Assembly (NCBI GenBank): GCA_963746185.1
Contig: CAVVAE010000004.1
Location: forward strand, 186,001 to 250,000
DNA length: 64,000 bases
Direction: 5' to 3'
Source of the DNA: CAVVAE01 sp963746185
GTDB lineage: Bacteria; Actinomycetota; Actinomycetes; Propionibacteriales; Nocardioidaceae
In this document: positions 1 through 9,295 of the stretch, piece after piece
Numbering within the stretch: position 1 is the first letter of the stretch
Layout of the letters: every line of letters starts with the position of its first letter
Position numbers and translations under genes: made by a program
The notes under the pieces: model-generated
Database searches by the model: none
Told to the model about the DNA's origin: nothing
The model's input: the letters and a program-made list of their open reading frames with translations, nothing else

Positions 1-1
1 C

Positions 2-682
2 GGTGACTACCTCGACGAGGACACGCTCGACTCCGTCAGCGACTATGTGATGCCCGTGCCGGTGCACCAGCTTGAAACCACCGAGCAATACCTGTCGGTG
101 CTAGACGGGCACGAGACCGTGTTCCCCGCCGGGGAGCGGTTCGCCTACAACAACGGCGGCTATGTAGTGCTCGCCTTGCTGGCCGAACGCGCGAGCGGGG
201 TGGACTACCACCGCCTGGTACGTGAACTGGTCTGCGAGCCTGCGGGCATGGTCGACAGCGAGTTCCTGCGCTCCGACGAGCTCCCTGGCCGCGCCGCCCT
301 CGGCTACCTCTTCGTCGACGGATTGCGGACGAACGTCTTGCATCTCCCGGTGCGCGGCACCGGCGACGGGGGCCTCTACTCGACCGCTGCCGACTTCAGT
401 GCCTTCTGGGACTCACTCTTCGCCGGACGGGTCGTGTCGCCGGAGAGGGTGGTCGAGATGGTGCGACCTCACAGCGACTGGCCGGAAGAGTCCAAGCGCT
501 ACGGCCTCGGATTTCACCTCCACGCGACGGGCGATGGAGTCTGGCTCGAGGGGTACGACGCAGGCGTGTCGTTCTCCAGCCTGCACCAACCCTCGTCATC
601 GATCACCTACACGGTTATCTCGAACTGGTCAGATGGTGCCTGGCCGATCATCGAGCTGCTCGACGACCGCCTCGGCACCTGA
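2..682 (+). CDS. Serine hydrolase, beta-lactamase/DD-peptidase family (C-terminal part)
   Basis: The reading frame is open from base 2, so the gene starts to the left of the window. The visible 226 residues contain the Tyr-x-Asn motif (FAYNNGGY, about residue 50) and the glycine-rich GTGDGGLYSTAADF stretch typical of class C beta-lactamase-like serine hydrolases. The SxxK nucleophile motif would lie off the left edge and cannot be checked. No clear HxG or KTG motif is visible near the C-terminus. It is probably a hydrolase of small esters or peptides rather than a true beta-lactamase. The substrate is unknown. Confidence 0.8.
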   Translation, partial: GDYLDEDTLDSVSDYVMPVPVHQLETTEQYLSVLDGHETVFPAGERFAYNNGGYVVLALLAERASGVDYHRLVRELVCEPAGMVDSEFLRSDELPGRAALGYLFVDGLRTNVLHLPVRGTGDGGLYSTAADFSAFWDSLFAGRVVSPERVVEMVRPHSDWPEESKRYGLGFHLHATGDGVWLEGYDAGVSFSSLHQPSSSITYTVISNWSDGAWPIIELLDDRLGT

Positions 683-699
683 ACCACGCGCAAAGTAGG

Positions 700-705
700 T
701 AGGGT
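700..705 (+). promoter_or_regulatory. -10 hexamer TAGGGT, leaderless promoter
   Basis: TAGGGT sits 7 nt before the ATG at 713. No Shine-Dalgarno sequence lies in between, which fits a leaderless transcript of the FG-GAP gene. Confidence 0.5.
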
Positions 706-712
706 CCAGGGC

Positions 713-2488
713 ATGCCGTTGACTCGCGTTCTCGTCGTCGGACTCGGAGTGCTCCTGGTCGCAGGCGTCGTCCCGGGCGCTACGGCGTCCATCGAGCAGA
801 AGACCGGCAACGGAGCCAACTCTGCTGCGAGTTCCGCCGTCGCCCAAGCGGGTAGTCAACGAGAGCAAGCAGCCAGATCATGCACCCGCAGGGGCGGCAC
901 TCATGCCGTGCGGCGGCCGCAGTTCGTCCGGCGAATCGCCACTGGTGAGACGGGCTGGTTCTCGTCTCCGAGCCTGGTCGACGTGATCGGCGACCGCAAC
1001 AAGGAGATCGTCGCGCCCTTCTACTCGACGTTCGTGTTCAACGCGAAGGGACGCCGGCTGGGGCGCGGTACGGCGACCGAAGGCCGCGTCTACGCACCGT
1101 CCGTGGTCACCAAGCTCGACGGCCATGGCGCGCCCGACATCGTGGTCGGCGGCACGGGCAAGGTGGCGGCGTACGGGTTCCGCCATGGCCGGCTGCACCT
1201 GAAACGTGGGTGGCCGGCGTCCGTGAGGAGTGGCGGCCAGACTCCGGAGGTGCGCGGGCTCGCCGCCGCTGACCTGAACCACGACGGTCGCGTCGAGGTG
1301 GTGGCGACGACGACCAACACGTCATCCACGGGCGCACAGGTTTTCGTCTTCAACTCCCACGGCAACCGATTCCAGCCCAAGCACGGCCATCGACCCGCCT
1401 GGCCGCGGTACAACCGATTGCGCGGACGTGGCAACGACCTGCGGTTCAACAAGGTGGGCAACCACGGATACGGCGCGTACGGCGAGAACGTGGCCATCGG
1501 CAACATCGACAACGACCGCACCCTGGAGATCATCACCACCTTCGACAACCACCAGATCAACGCCTTCAACAGCGACGGCACCTCGATCCTGTCCTCCCGC
1601 TGGTTCAAGAACCGCGAGTCCGGCGCCGTCGGCCGCAGGATGGGGTGGGGACAGATGATCCGGTGGGCCGATCCGGACGTTGAGCGCCGCCACTACCACC
1701 AGCACACCGGACAGTGGCCGAGCCCGGCACGGCAAGCATGGCTGCAGTGGACGGCATCGCCACCCGCGGTGGCCGACCTGAACGGCGACGGCCGCAACGA
1801 GGTCGTCGGAATCCCCAACGTCGAACGCCACATTCCCTACCGCACCCAGGGATACGCGTTCATGGTCCTGGACGGTGCGTACGGCGACGGGCACCGCTCG
1901 GCACGGCGTCACGCGGGCTTCGAGAGGCTCCGCATGTCCAACAAGCCGGTCCACCGACCCGACGGCGACTGGTATCCGCCCACCGGGATCCCCGCGCCGA
2001 CCGTGGTCGACATCCTCGGTAGCTCGCGGCCCGAGATCGTCTCCGCCCTTCCCGGCGGCAAGGTGTACGCGGTGGGCCCGACCGGCCACCGGCTGTGGTC
2101 CACCCAGTACGCCCCGCGCCGTTCGAAGACCTTCGCCTCAGAAGTGGTCGCAGCCGACTTGAACAAGGACGGCACCCCCGAACTGGTCTTCGGAACGTAC
2201 GCCTTGCATCGCAACGCCGGACACCTGATCGTGCTCTCGGCCCACGGGAGGAAGCTCTCGGTCACTCGGTTACGCCACCAGACCCGCGACGGCAACGGCG
2301 TCGGCGTGGCCGCCGCTCCTTCGATCGCAGACCTCACCGGAAACGGCACGCTCGAGATCGTCCTCACCACGATGGACCACGGCGTCGACGTCTACACCGT
2401 CCCCGGCTCCCGCACCGGATGTCTGCTCTGGCCCACCGGGCGCGGCAACCTCCTCCGCAACGGCATGGGCCCGGCCACCGCACGCTGA
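713..2488 (+). CDS. Secreted FG-GAP/VCBS-repeat protein
   Basis: This 591-residue protein begins with a signal peptide (MPLTRVLVVGLGVLLVAGVV, cleavage near ATA-S). It carries at least five calcium-binding-like FG-GAP/VCBS loops of the form D-L-N-x-D-G-x-x-E-V: DLNHDGRVEVV, NIDNDRTLEII, DLNGDGRNEVV, DLNKDGTPELV and DLTGNGTLEIV. Such repeats fold as beta-propeller blades and are found in extracellular or surface-attached proteins. No catalytic domain or sortase motif is visible. It stands alone, with a leaderless promoter. An adhesion or scaffold role is inferred from the fold only. Confidence 0.85.
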   Translation: MPLTRVLVVGLGVLLVAGVVPGATASIEQKTGNGANSAASSAVAQAGSQREQAARSCTRRGGTHAVRRPQFVRRIATGETGWFSSPSLVDVIGDRNKEIVAPFYSTFVFNAKGRRLGRGTATEGRVYAPSVVTKLDGHGAPDIVVGGTGKVAAYGFRHGRLHLKRGWPASVRSGGQTPEVRGLAAADLNHDGRVEVVATTTNTSSTGAQVFVFNSHGNRFQPKHGHRPAWPRYNRLRGRGNDLRFNKVGNHGYGAYGENVAIGNIDNDRTLEIITTFDNHQINAFNSDGTSILSSRWFKNRESGAVGRRMGWGQMIRWADPDVERRHYHQHTGQWPSPARQAWLQWTASPPAVADLNGDGRNEVVGIPNVERHIPYRTQGYAFMVLDGAYGDGHRSARRHAGFERLRMSNKPVHRPDGDWYPPTGIPAPTVVDILGSSRPEIVSALPGGKVYAVGPTGHRLWSTQYAPRRSKTFASEVVAADLNKDGTPELVFGTYALHRNAGHLIVLSAHGRKLSVTRLRHQTRDGNGVGVAAAPSIADLTGNGTLEIVLTTMDHGVDVYTVPGSRTGCLLWPTGRGNLLRNGMGPATAR

Positions 2489-2585
2489 CAACTTCCTCCG
2501 CATGCCCGTGCGTGGTCGCGCTTGGGTCGCGGAGACGAGAAGCGCCAGTGTGAGTTGACGCGACGGTATTTGGAAAGATGGCGTC

Positions 2586-3824
2586 ATGGACCGCGACGAG
2601 AGGTTCCCGTCGCGGTCTTTCCTGCTGTACTGGCAGGCCAGTGCGGTCTCGGCCTTCGGCAGCTACATCACGTTGCTCGCGCTGCAGACGTTGGTGGTTC
2701 TGACTCTGCATGGCTCGGCGACTCAGGTTGGCTGGTTGAACTCGGCGCGCTGGTTGCCCTACCTAGTCGTTGGCGTCGTAGTGGGAGCCCTGGTCGACCG
2801 CCACGCTCGGCGCCCGATCATGATCACCACCGACCTTGTTCAAGCGGCCCTGCTGGCGTTGATCCCACTGCTGTGGTGGATGGACCTACTGTCGTTTCCG
2901 ACGCTGCTGGTGATCGTGATGGCGTACGGGACCGCCGCGGTCACCAACGGCGCGGCCGAGATGTCCTTCCTGCCTCGCCTGGTGCAGCGCCAACACCTAC
3001 AGCGTGCTCACGCGCGCACCGATGGCGCCGACGCTGCTGCCATGAGCGCCGGTCCGGCCCTCGGTGGCTTGCTGGTGAGCGCCTTGGGTGCCCCACTCGC
3101 CGTCCTGGCGGACGCCGCGACGTACGTCTACTCCGCGGTCACGCTGAGCCGGATCGACATAACCGAGCCTCCTCCGAAGGCGGGGGCCAGGGCCAGCGAC
3201 TTGGTGCGTGAGATCCGCGACGGCGTCCGGTGGGTGTACCGCGGTTCCGGGCTGGCCACTCTGGCCATCGCTACACACGGCTGGTTCATCGGCAACGCGG
3301 TCATCGGTGTGGTGCTGGCCCCGTACGCACTCGACGCCCTGAGCTTGACGCCGTTCCAGTTCGGCATCATCGGCGCAGTCGGCGGGATCGGTGCGCTCCT
3401 CGGAGCCGCGATCACTACCTGGGTGGGTCTGCGGCTAGGAACCGGCCGCACGATCATCGCCTGTCACGTCATCACGACCGGCGGCGTGCTCGTGATGGTT
3501 GCCGCCGAACAGCCCGCACACGGGTGGGCCTCGGTCGCGATCCTCGCTGCCGGACAGGGGCTCTACGGCCTAGCCATGGGCATGAGCAACTCGCACGAGA
3601 TGAGCTTTCGCCAACTCATCACTCCTGATGAGCTCCAGGCCCGGACCAACACCACGCTGCGCTCCCTCAACCGGGCCGTCATGGTCATCGCCGCACCGCT
3701 GGCCGGCATCCTGGCCGACGCGTGGGGAATCCGACCCACCCTCCTCCTCGCAGCCGCCATCTTCGCGCTCGTGGCAGCCGGGCTTGCGGTCTCCTCCTTC
3801 CGCACCGTGCGCGCGCCCGTGTGA
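2586..3824 (+). CDS. MFS transporter (multidrug-efflux type)
   Basis: This 412-residue membrane protein has about 12 hydrophobic segments. The cytoplasmic loop after the second helix (VDRHARRPIM) matches the G-x-x-x-D-R-x-x-R-R motif A of major facilitator drug:proton antiporters. The N-terminal FLLYWQASAVSAFGSYIT resembles the macrolide/enterobactin exporter-like branch (MFS_3). An AAAGAT hexamer lies 6 nt before the ATG and no ribosome-binding site is evident. The substrate cannot be told from sequence. Confidence 0.85.
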   Translation: MDRDERFPSRSFLLYWQASAVSAFGSYITLLALQTLVVLTLHGSATQVGWLNSARWLPYLVVGVVVGALVDRHARRPIMITTDLVQAALLALIPLLWWMDLLSFPTLLVIVMAYGTAAVTNGAAEMSFLPRLVQRQHLQRAHARTDGADAAAMSAGPALGGLLVSALGAPLAVLADAATYVYSAVTLSRIDITEPPPKAGARASDLVREIRDGVRWVYRGSGLATLAIATHGWFIGNAVIGVVLAPYALDALSLTPFQFGIIGAVGGIGALLGAAITTWVGLRLGTGRTIIACHVITTGGVLVMVAAEQPAHGWASVAILAAGQGLYGLAMGMSNSHEMSFRQLITPDELQARTNTTLRSLNRAVMVIAAPLAGILADAWGIRPTLLLAAAIFALVAAGLAVSSFRTVRAPV

Positions 3825-3947
3825 GGCGGCTACCCTGCATCCCCGGGACTTCCGCCTCACGCTGATCACCGAGGCGGTTGGACGCCACCGAACGCGGCTG
3901 CTCAGATCGGAGCGGATAAATCGGTTGTCTCCCACATGGCCGACTTC

Positions 3948-3953
3948 GATACT
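3948..3953 (+). promoter_or_regulatory. -10 hexamer GATACT, leaderless promoter
   Basis: GATACT lies 7 nt before GTG 3961. It is the reason for choosing this start over the longer open frame that overlaps the MFS gene. Confidence 0.45.
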
Positions 3954-3960
3954 GGCGATC

Positions 3961-4605
3961 GTGATCTCTGACCTCTGGCCGACCTTTGCCCTGCGGATCC
4001 ACACACCGCGATTGACGCTCCGTCTTCTCAACGACAACGAACTCGCGGCCTTGGCACAGGTCGTGGCCGAAGGCGTGCACAAGCCCAGCGAGAGGCCGTT
4101 CCTCAGTCCGTGGACGGAGCGCGCGCCGGAGGATCGAGCCAGGATCTTGCTTCAGAGCTACTGGGACGACCTCGCCTCCTGGACCCCGGCTGATTGGACC
4201 CTCGGGCTTGGTGTCTTCCCGTCCGGCGACCAGCCGATCGGCATGGTGACACTGCGAGCCCGAGACTTTCGAACTGTCCGCGGGGTCACCACGTCGTCGT
4301 GGCTCGGACTCGATCATCACCATCAGGGATTCGGGACGGAGGCGCGGGCGGGTCTCCTGACTCTGGCCTTTGATCACTTGGGAGCCACCGACGCAACCAC
4401 CGAGGTCTTCCCGGACAACCACGCATCGCAGGGCGTCTCCCGCAAGCTGGGCTATCAGCGCGACGGGATCTCCAAGGACGCAAGAGGCGACGAAGTCCTC
4501 GTATCCGATCGACTTCGCCTCACTGCGGAACGGTGGGCCGAGGTCAGCCACCCACCCGCCACGGTCGAGGGTGTCGAGCAGGCTCGCACCATGTTCCTCG
4601 GCTGA
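3961..4605 (+). CDS. GNAT-family N-acetyltransferase
   Basis: The 214-residue protein has the RimJ/RimL-like GNAT layout. It begins with IHTPRLTLRLLNDNEL, has a central beta-strand ending in LGVFPSGDQPIGMVTL, the acetyl-CoA pyrophosphate loop HHHQGFGTEARAGLL, and the C-terminal NHASQGVSRKLGYQRDG helix-strand. The frame is open far upstream and overlaps the MFS transporter. GTG 3961 is preferred because the homologous region begins there and a -10 hexamer precedes it. The acceptor (protein N-terminus, antibiotic or small amine) is unknown. Confidence 0.85.
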   Translation: MISDLWPTFALRIHTPRLTLRLLNDNELAALAQVVAEGVHKPSERPFLSPWTERAPEDRARILLQSYWDDLASWTPADWTLGLGVFPSGDQPIGMVTLRARDFRTVRGVTTSSWLGLDHHHQGFGTEARAGLLTLAFDHLGATDATTEVFPDNHASQGVSRKLGYQRDGISKDARGDEVLVSDRLRLTAERWAEVSHPPATVEGVEQARTMFLG

Positions 4606-4668
4606 CCACCTTCGGGGGCGAGCGGGCGATCCGGGAGCCCAAGGTCGCCATTGCTTCACCGGCGTGGA

Positions 4669-4674
4669 CATACT
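4669..4674 (+). promoter_or_regulatory. -10 hexamer CATACT, leaderless promoter
   Basis: CATACT is followed by exactly 6 nt and then ATG 4681. This selects that start rather than the ATG at 4651. Confidence 0.5.
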
Positions 4675-4680
4675 GACCGG

Positions 4681-6339
4681 ATGCAACCCGCGATCATCGT
4701 GGTCTCCGAGGACCACGCCGACTTCCTGGTCGACGAGTTCGGCCGCTACTCCCGCGACTACGACCTCCACTCGGCAGGGGGCGCCGGTTCCGCCGCAGAC
4801 CTAGCCCGTGAGATCCAGGCCGCCGGCGGAGAGGTGGCGCTGTTCGTGTGCCAGTCCGTGCTTCCCGATGCGTCGGTCCCGGAGGCCTTCCGAATGTGGG
4901 CTGAGACTGTGCCGAACGCGCGCCGGCTCGTGGTGGCCTACTGGCAGCGTTTCATCCAGGACGGCGGAGCGCTGCGGCCCGGCTTGGCCAAGGGTGAGTT
5001 CGACGCGTTCCTGCTGATGCCCCGCGGGCAACGCGACGAGGAGTTCCACACTGCAGTCTGCGAGCTTCTGTCCGACTGGGGATCAACGGCGGCCCCCGTA
5101 GTGGCCACTGTCCGGCTGGTCGCCGAACGTCCCGATGCGCTCACGCTCGCGATCCGCGACTTCTTCGACCGTATGGGCATACCCAACCAGGTCTACCTGC
5201 CGGATTCCGAGGTCGGCCGCGAGATCATCGGCCTGTACGACGGCCAGCCGACATTCCCGCTTGTCCAGACAGTTCGGGCCGAGGTGATCGCGCCGACCTC
5301 AGTCCAAGACGTCGCGGCGGACCTCTACGGCCGGCCCGACGACGTCGACGTGGAGACCCTGGTCGATCTCTGCATTGTCGGCGCCGGCCCCGCTGGTCTC
5401 GCCGCCGCGGTCTACGGCGCGTCCGAGGGGCTGTCCACCGTCTGCATCGAGCATGAGGCGATCGGGGGCCAGGCAGGCACCAGCTCGATGATTCGCAACT
5501 ACCTCGGCTTTCCCCGCGGAATCTCCGGCATGCGACTGGCCGAGCGCGCCCGCGAACAGGCCGCCCGCTTCGGCACCAGGTTTTTCACCGGCTCGAAGGT
5601 CTCCCACCTGACCGCCGGCGACGACACGCGGCCCCACGTCGTTCACACCGACGGAGGCGACGTTCGCGCACGTGCCGTGGTGATCGCCACCGGCGTCAGC
5701 TACCGCAAGCTTGAGGTACCGAGCGTTGACGCTTTGATCGGCCACGGCGTCCACTACGGCGGCGCGATGACCGCCGCACGCGAGATGGAGGGGCGCGACG
5801 TCGTTGTCGTCGGCGGCGGCAACTCCGCCGGCCAGGCCGCGATTCACCTGGCCCGCTTCGCCAAGTCGGTGACAGTCATGGTGCGCCGGGCCAGCCTCGA
5901 GGGGACCATGTCGCACTACCTGATCGACGAGATCAACCACAACCCGCAGACCGCAGTGCAGCCCTGCGCCGAGATCGTCGACGGCGGCGGCGACGGCCGT
6001 CTGGAGTGGCTCGACGTCCGCGACACGACCACCGGCGACGTCACCCGCCGCGACGCCGAGGGGCTCTTCCTTCTCCTCGGCGCCCAGCCTCACTGCGACT
6101 GGCTGCCCGACGAGGTCGTCCTCGACGACCGCAAGTTCGTGCTGACCGGGCGCGACGTTCCCAAGGAGCTGTGGACTGGCGGCCGCCCGCCCGAGAACCT
6201 CGCCACGGCCGTCCCCGGCATCTTCGCCGTCGGCGACATCCGCGCCGGCTCGATGAAGCGTGTCGCCGCGGCCAGCGGCGAGGGTGCTTCCGTCGTACCG
6301 CTCGTCCACGCTCACCTCGAACCGATCGCCAACAGCTGA
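4681..6339 (+). CDS. Receiver-like domain fused to thioredoxin-reductase-like flavoprotein
   Basis: The 552-residue protein has an N-terminal receiver-like domain (residues about 1-130, beginning PAIIVVSEDHADFL), a linker with a second alpha/beta segment, then a two-nucleotide-binding thioredoxin-reductase fold. The FAD-binding GAGPAGLAAAVYGAS is at about residue 231 and the NAD(P)H-binding VVGGGNSAGQAA at about 374. FAVGDIRAG near the C-terminus closes the FAD site. The CxxC redox pair expected between the two Rossmann motifs is absent (VHYGGAMTAAREM occupies the place), so disulfide reduction is unlikely. The family is often annotated as fused response regulator/thioredoxin-disulfide reductase. 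A ferredoxin/flavodoxin reductase-like or redox-sensing role is possible. Confidence 0.85.
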   Translation: MQPAIIVVSEDHADFLVDEFGRYSRDYDLHSAGGAGSAADLAREIQAAGGEVALFVCQSVLPDASVPEAFRMWAETVPNARRLVVAYWQRFIQDGGALRPGLAKGEFDAFLLMPRGQRDEEFHTAVCELLSDWGSTAAPVVATVRLVAERPDALTLAIRDFFDRMGIPNQVYLPDSEVGREIIGLYDGQPTFPLVQTVRAEVIAPTSVQDVAADLYGRPDDVDVETLVDLCIVGAGPAGLAAAVYGASEGLSTVCIEHEAIGGQAGTSSMIRNYLGFPRGISGMRLAERAREQAARFGTRFFTGSKVSHLTAGDDTRPHVVHTDGGDVRARAVVIATGVSYRKLEVPSVDALIGHGVHYGGAMTAAREMEGRDVVVVGGGNSAGQAAIHLARFAKSVTVMVRRASLEGTMSHYLIDEINHNPQTAVQPCAEIVDGGGDGRLEWLDVRDTTTGDVTRRDAEGLFLLLGAQPHCDWLPDEVVLDDRKFVLTGRDVPKELWTGGRPPENLATAVPGIFAVGDIRAGSMKRVAAASGEGASVVPLVHAHLEPIANS

Positions 6340-6360
6340 CGATGGCCCGGGTACGTCGGG

Positions 6361-6385
6361 GGTGGTTTCGACCAGCTCAACCACC
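6361..6385. repeat. Intergenic hairpin repeat between convergent genes
   Basis: GGTGGTT (6361-6367) and AACCACC (6379-6385) form a perfect 7-bp stem around the loop TCGACCAGCTC. The element lies between two convergent genes and so may end transcription from both sides. A related sequence family (GAGCCTGTCGA/TCGACAAGCTC) occurs at 13696-13763. Confidence 0.55.
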
Positions 6386-6393
6386 GATGAGTG

Positions 6394-8001
6394 CTAGCAG
6401 GCCTTCGCCCAGGAGCACTCGATGTCAGCGGGCAACGGGTGCGTCGGCCGGAGCTGACGCACGGGCGGTGCCTTCGCTGGCGAGTGGGCGCTGTATGACG
6501 CAAGCAAGACGCCGAGCGCGTCCTCCACACTGCGAGGGCTGCTCAGGTAGTTGTTCGCCACGATCGAGAACACCAGGGGATCCCCGTCGGCATCGGTGAC
6601 GTAACCCGACAATGCGGTGACGCCCGTGAGCGAACCAGTCTTGCCGTGCAGGTTGTTCGCGGCCGGAGTCCCGACCATCCGAGACCGCAGTGTGCCGCCG
6701 ACGAACCGGTCAGGGTTGCCGGCGATGGGCAGCGCGTCGTACCACTCTTCGAACCATGGCTTCTGCCGTGCGCCGACGAGCACGTTCGCGATCTGGTCGG
6801 CGGGAATGTAGTCCGCCCGCGCCAGGCCGGAGCCGTCGACCATCCGCATGACGTCCGTGTCGACGCCAAGGCTTGTCAGGTCAGCCTCGATCGCGTCGAG
6901 CCCTGCGCTCCAGCTGCCCTCCCCGGCGACCTCGGCGCCGATGGCCTTCACTACGTGCTCCGCGTGCATGTTGTTGGACAACTTGAGCCACGGGATCAGC
7001 ATGTCGCCGAGGCGCATCGAGTCGTGAGTCGCCAGCGCCATTGTGTCGTTCGGCGTGACGCCGGTTCGTACGCGACCGCGCAGCTGAATGCCGTGCGCCT
7101 GCAGGGCTCGCTTGAACACGTTGGCGGCGTACCCCGTCGGCTCCCACACGGTCGACCACTCCTGCCCGACGTCGTCGTCCGCGGGGATGCTGCCCGTCAC
7201 GTGAATGTTGTTGTTGCCGTGCTCGCGCTCGACGGAGATGGTGTTGTCCGAGCCCGCGGGACCTGTCACTGCGTCGTTCACGATGTGCACGTACGACGTG
7301 TTCGGCACCAACGTGACGCGTGCGGGGCGTCCGGCCTTTGAGCCGGGTCCGGTCTCGACAATGACCGTCCCGGAGTCGTAGTCGGTGTCCGGCGCGACGG
7401 TGAGACCGGAGATCTGCGCCGAGTAGTAGAACGGCTCGTCGTCCCACGACCAGAAGTTCCCGAGCCGCTGATGGTCGAAGACGCTGTCGTCGGCGACGAG
7501 GCTCCCGCGCACCTTCCGCACGCCGCGGTGGCGCAGCTGCTCGGCCAGGTCGCCGTAGTCGCTGGCCAGCGTCGTCGGGTCACCGCCGCCGGTGAGATAG
7601 AGGTCACCGTTGAGGACCGAGCCATGGCGCGGTCCGTCCGTCGACACGGTGGTCTGGAAACGGTAGTCCGGTCCGAGCAGGTCGAGTGCCGCCGTTGACG
7701 CGAACAGCTTCGTGTTGGACGCCGGGAGCAACCGCTCGTCGCCGTTGTGGTCGTACAAGGTCTCGCCCGTGTCGGCGTCTCGTACGACGACGGCGACCTG
7801 CGAGCCGTCGTACCGCGGGTCGGTGAGCAGGGCGTCGATCTGACTGGCAAGAGTGTCCGCTGGCGGAGCCGCTTGATGCGTGTCGTTCGTGGCGACCGTG
7901 GTGCCCGACGGCGCCGTGGTGAGGGCGAGGGCCGTAACGACGGACGCCCCGATGGTGGTCACGGCGGAAATCACGCCGCGGTTCGTGAACCTTCTTAACA
8001 T
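6394..8001 (-). CDS. dacB: D-alanyl-D-alanine carboxypeptidase/endopeptidase, PBP4 (DacB) type
   Basis: The 535-residue exported penicillin-binding protein of peptidase family S13 trims or cleaves peptidoglycan peptide cross-links outside the membrane. The catalytic motifs are all visible: SxxK as SNTK in LLPASNTKLFAS, SxN as SNN in KLSNNMHAEHV, and KTG in LHGKTGSLTGV. The N-terminus (MLRRFTNRG then a hydrophobic stretch) is a signal peptide. ATG 8001 is chosen because a GGGAAGG ribosome-binding site precedes it. A longer frame to 8091 would put 30 non-signal residues in front. Confidence 0.9.
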   Translation of the reverse strand: MLRRFTNRGVISAVTTIGASVVTALALTTAPSGTTVATNDTHQAAPPADTLASQIDALLTDPRYDGSQVAVVVRDADTGETLYDHNGDERLLPASNTKLFASTAALDLLGPDYRFQTTVSTDGPRHGSVLNGDLYLTGGGDPTTLASDYGDLAEQLRHRGVRKVRGSLVADDSVFDHQRLGNFWSWDDEPFYYSAQISGLTVAPDTDYDSGTVIVETGPGSKAGRPARVTLVPNTSYVHIVNDAVTGPAGSDNTISVEREHGNNNIHVTGSIPADDDVGQEWSTVWEPTGYAANVFKRALQAHGIQLRGRVRTGVTPNDTMALATHDSMRLGDMLIPWLKLSNNMHAEHVVKAIGAEVAGEGSWSAGLDAIEADLTSLGVDTDVMRMVDGSGLARADYIPADQIANVLVGARQKPWFEEWYDALPIAGNPDRFVGGTLRSRMVGTPAANNLHGKTGSLTGVTALSGYVTDADGDPLVFSIVANNYLSSPRSVEDALGVLLASYSAHSPAKAPPVRQLRPTHPLPADIECSWAKAC

Positions 8002-8158
8002 CTGCTGTGCCTTCCCGCTGGGTGCGTCGGGCCGGCGTGGCCCGGTGGTCTTCGTGGGGCGCGATGCGCCGCACTCGGCATCCAAGCCCATCGCAAGGGT
8101 TCACCGGAAGACCTGGCACGAGCGGAGACCGCATCTGCACAGGCTCTGGGCAAAGGGC

Positions 8159-8178
8159 AGGACGACCTCAGTCGTCCT
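8159..8178. terminator. Hairpin AGGACGAC-CTCA-GTCGTCCT
   Basis: A perfect 8-bp stem with a 4-nt loop lies downstream of the PEP-mutase-family gene, which is read on the minus strand. There is no long T tract, so this is a weak terminator candidate. Confidence 0.35.
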
Positions 8179-8258
8179 TCCGGCGTACGCGGCCTAGCGA
8201 TCTACCGCGCATCGAGGGCAGGCGCCACCACCTTGAATGACGCTTCGTCGTCATCCGA

Positions 8259-9065
8259 TCAACGGTCGAAAAGTGCCTCGACGTTGGGTAGCTCTTCGAA
8301 GTGGGTGAACGTCCCCGCGTCGGCGATTTCGTTGGCGGCCTGCAGAAAGCCGCCCCATGCGGCCCGCGCCAGGGTGCCCCCAACGCTGATCCGCCGTACG
8401 CCTAACTGAGCCGCTTCGGCAGCGGTGGTGAACGGAGCGTTGATCAGCAGGTTCACCGGCTTGGGTGATACCGCGGAGACGATGGCGGTGACGTGCTCGA
8501 GAGATTCGATCCGCGGTGCATACAGGCAGTCAGCGCCTGCATCGGAGAACGCGCGCAGCCGTCGGATCGTCTCGTCGATGTCTGGCCGGCCGACCACGAA
8601 CCCCTCCGATCGGCCAGTGAGTACGACGCCCGTGCCACTTTCGTCGATCGCTCTCCGCGCTGCCTGAACCCGCTCGACGGCCAGGTCGAACTCGAAGAGC
8701 GGGTCGGCCTCGTCGCCTGTGGAGTCTTCGATCGAGAGCCCAGCGATCCCGGTCGCGGCCGCCAGTTTCACATTCGTCGCGACTCCCGCTGGATCGACCG
8801 CGAAGCCGCCTTGGAAGTCTGCGTTGATCGGCAGGCTGACGGCATCAACGACCTCTCGCAGATGCTCGAGGCTCTGTTCGAGAGTGACTTGAGTGTCCGT
8901 ACGTCCCAAGGTCCAGGCCAACCCGGCACTCGTCGTCGCCAATGCCTTGAAGCCCATCTTTTCCAAGGCTCGAGCACTCCCCACGTCCCAGGGGTTCGGC
9001 ATCACGAAGCACCCCGAGGCGTGCAAGCGATGGAATTCGGCGATCCGCTCTTCGTGAACATTCAT
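8259..9065 (-). CDS. Isocitrate lyase/phosphoenolpyruvate mutase family protein
   Basis: The 268-residue TIM-barrel protein matches the short PEP mutase/isocitrate lyase family. Visible motifs are FVMPNPWDVGSARALEKMGFKALATTSAG near the N-terminus, the metal-binding strand LPINADFQGGF, and GLSIEDSTGDEADPLF. These enzymes form or break C-C or C-P bonds of oxaloacetate-, methylisocitrate- or phosphonopyruvate-like substrates. The actual substrate is not evident. ATG 9065 has a GAGGTG ribosome-binding site. A start at 9098 would add residues without family support. Confidence 0.85.
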   Translation of the reverse strand: MNVHEERIAEFHRLHASGCFVMPNPWDVGSARALEKMGFKALATTSAGLAWTLGRTDTQVTLEQSLEHLREVVDAVSLPINADFQGGFAVDPAGVATNVKLAAATGIAGLSIEDSTGDEADPLFEFDLAVERVQAARRAIDESGTGVVLTGRSEGFVVGRPDIDETIRRLRAFSDAGADCLYAPRIESLEHVTAIVSAVSPKPVNLLINAPFTTAAEAAQLGVRRISVGGTLARAAWGGFLQAANEIADAGTFTHFEELPNVEALFDR

Positions 9066-9295
9066 GGCACACCTCGTCACCGGCCGGGAAGTCAGCACTC
9101 TAGTGCGATTCGGCTCACCTGGGGCGGCGAACTCAACCCAGGATCGGCGGCGTTTCCCGGCACCCCGCGAAACGCTGTTTTCAGCCTGGCGGCCCTGACC
9201 CGAACACCCGGCGACGTACCCCTGGTCATCGAATCTCCTGCGGAACCCATCGATTAGCGATAGATTTATGTCGTACTTCGATGGAAGGAGACGCG

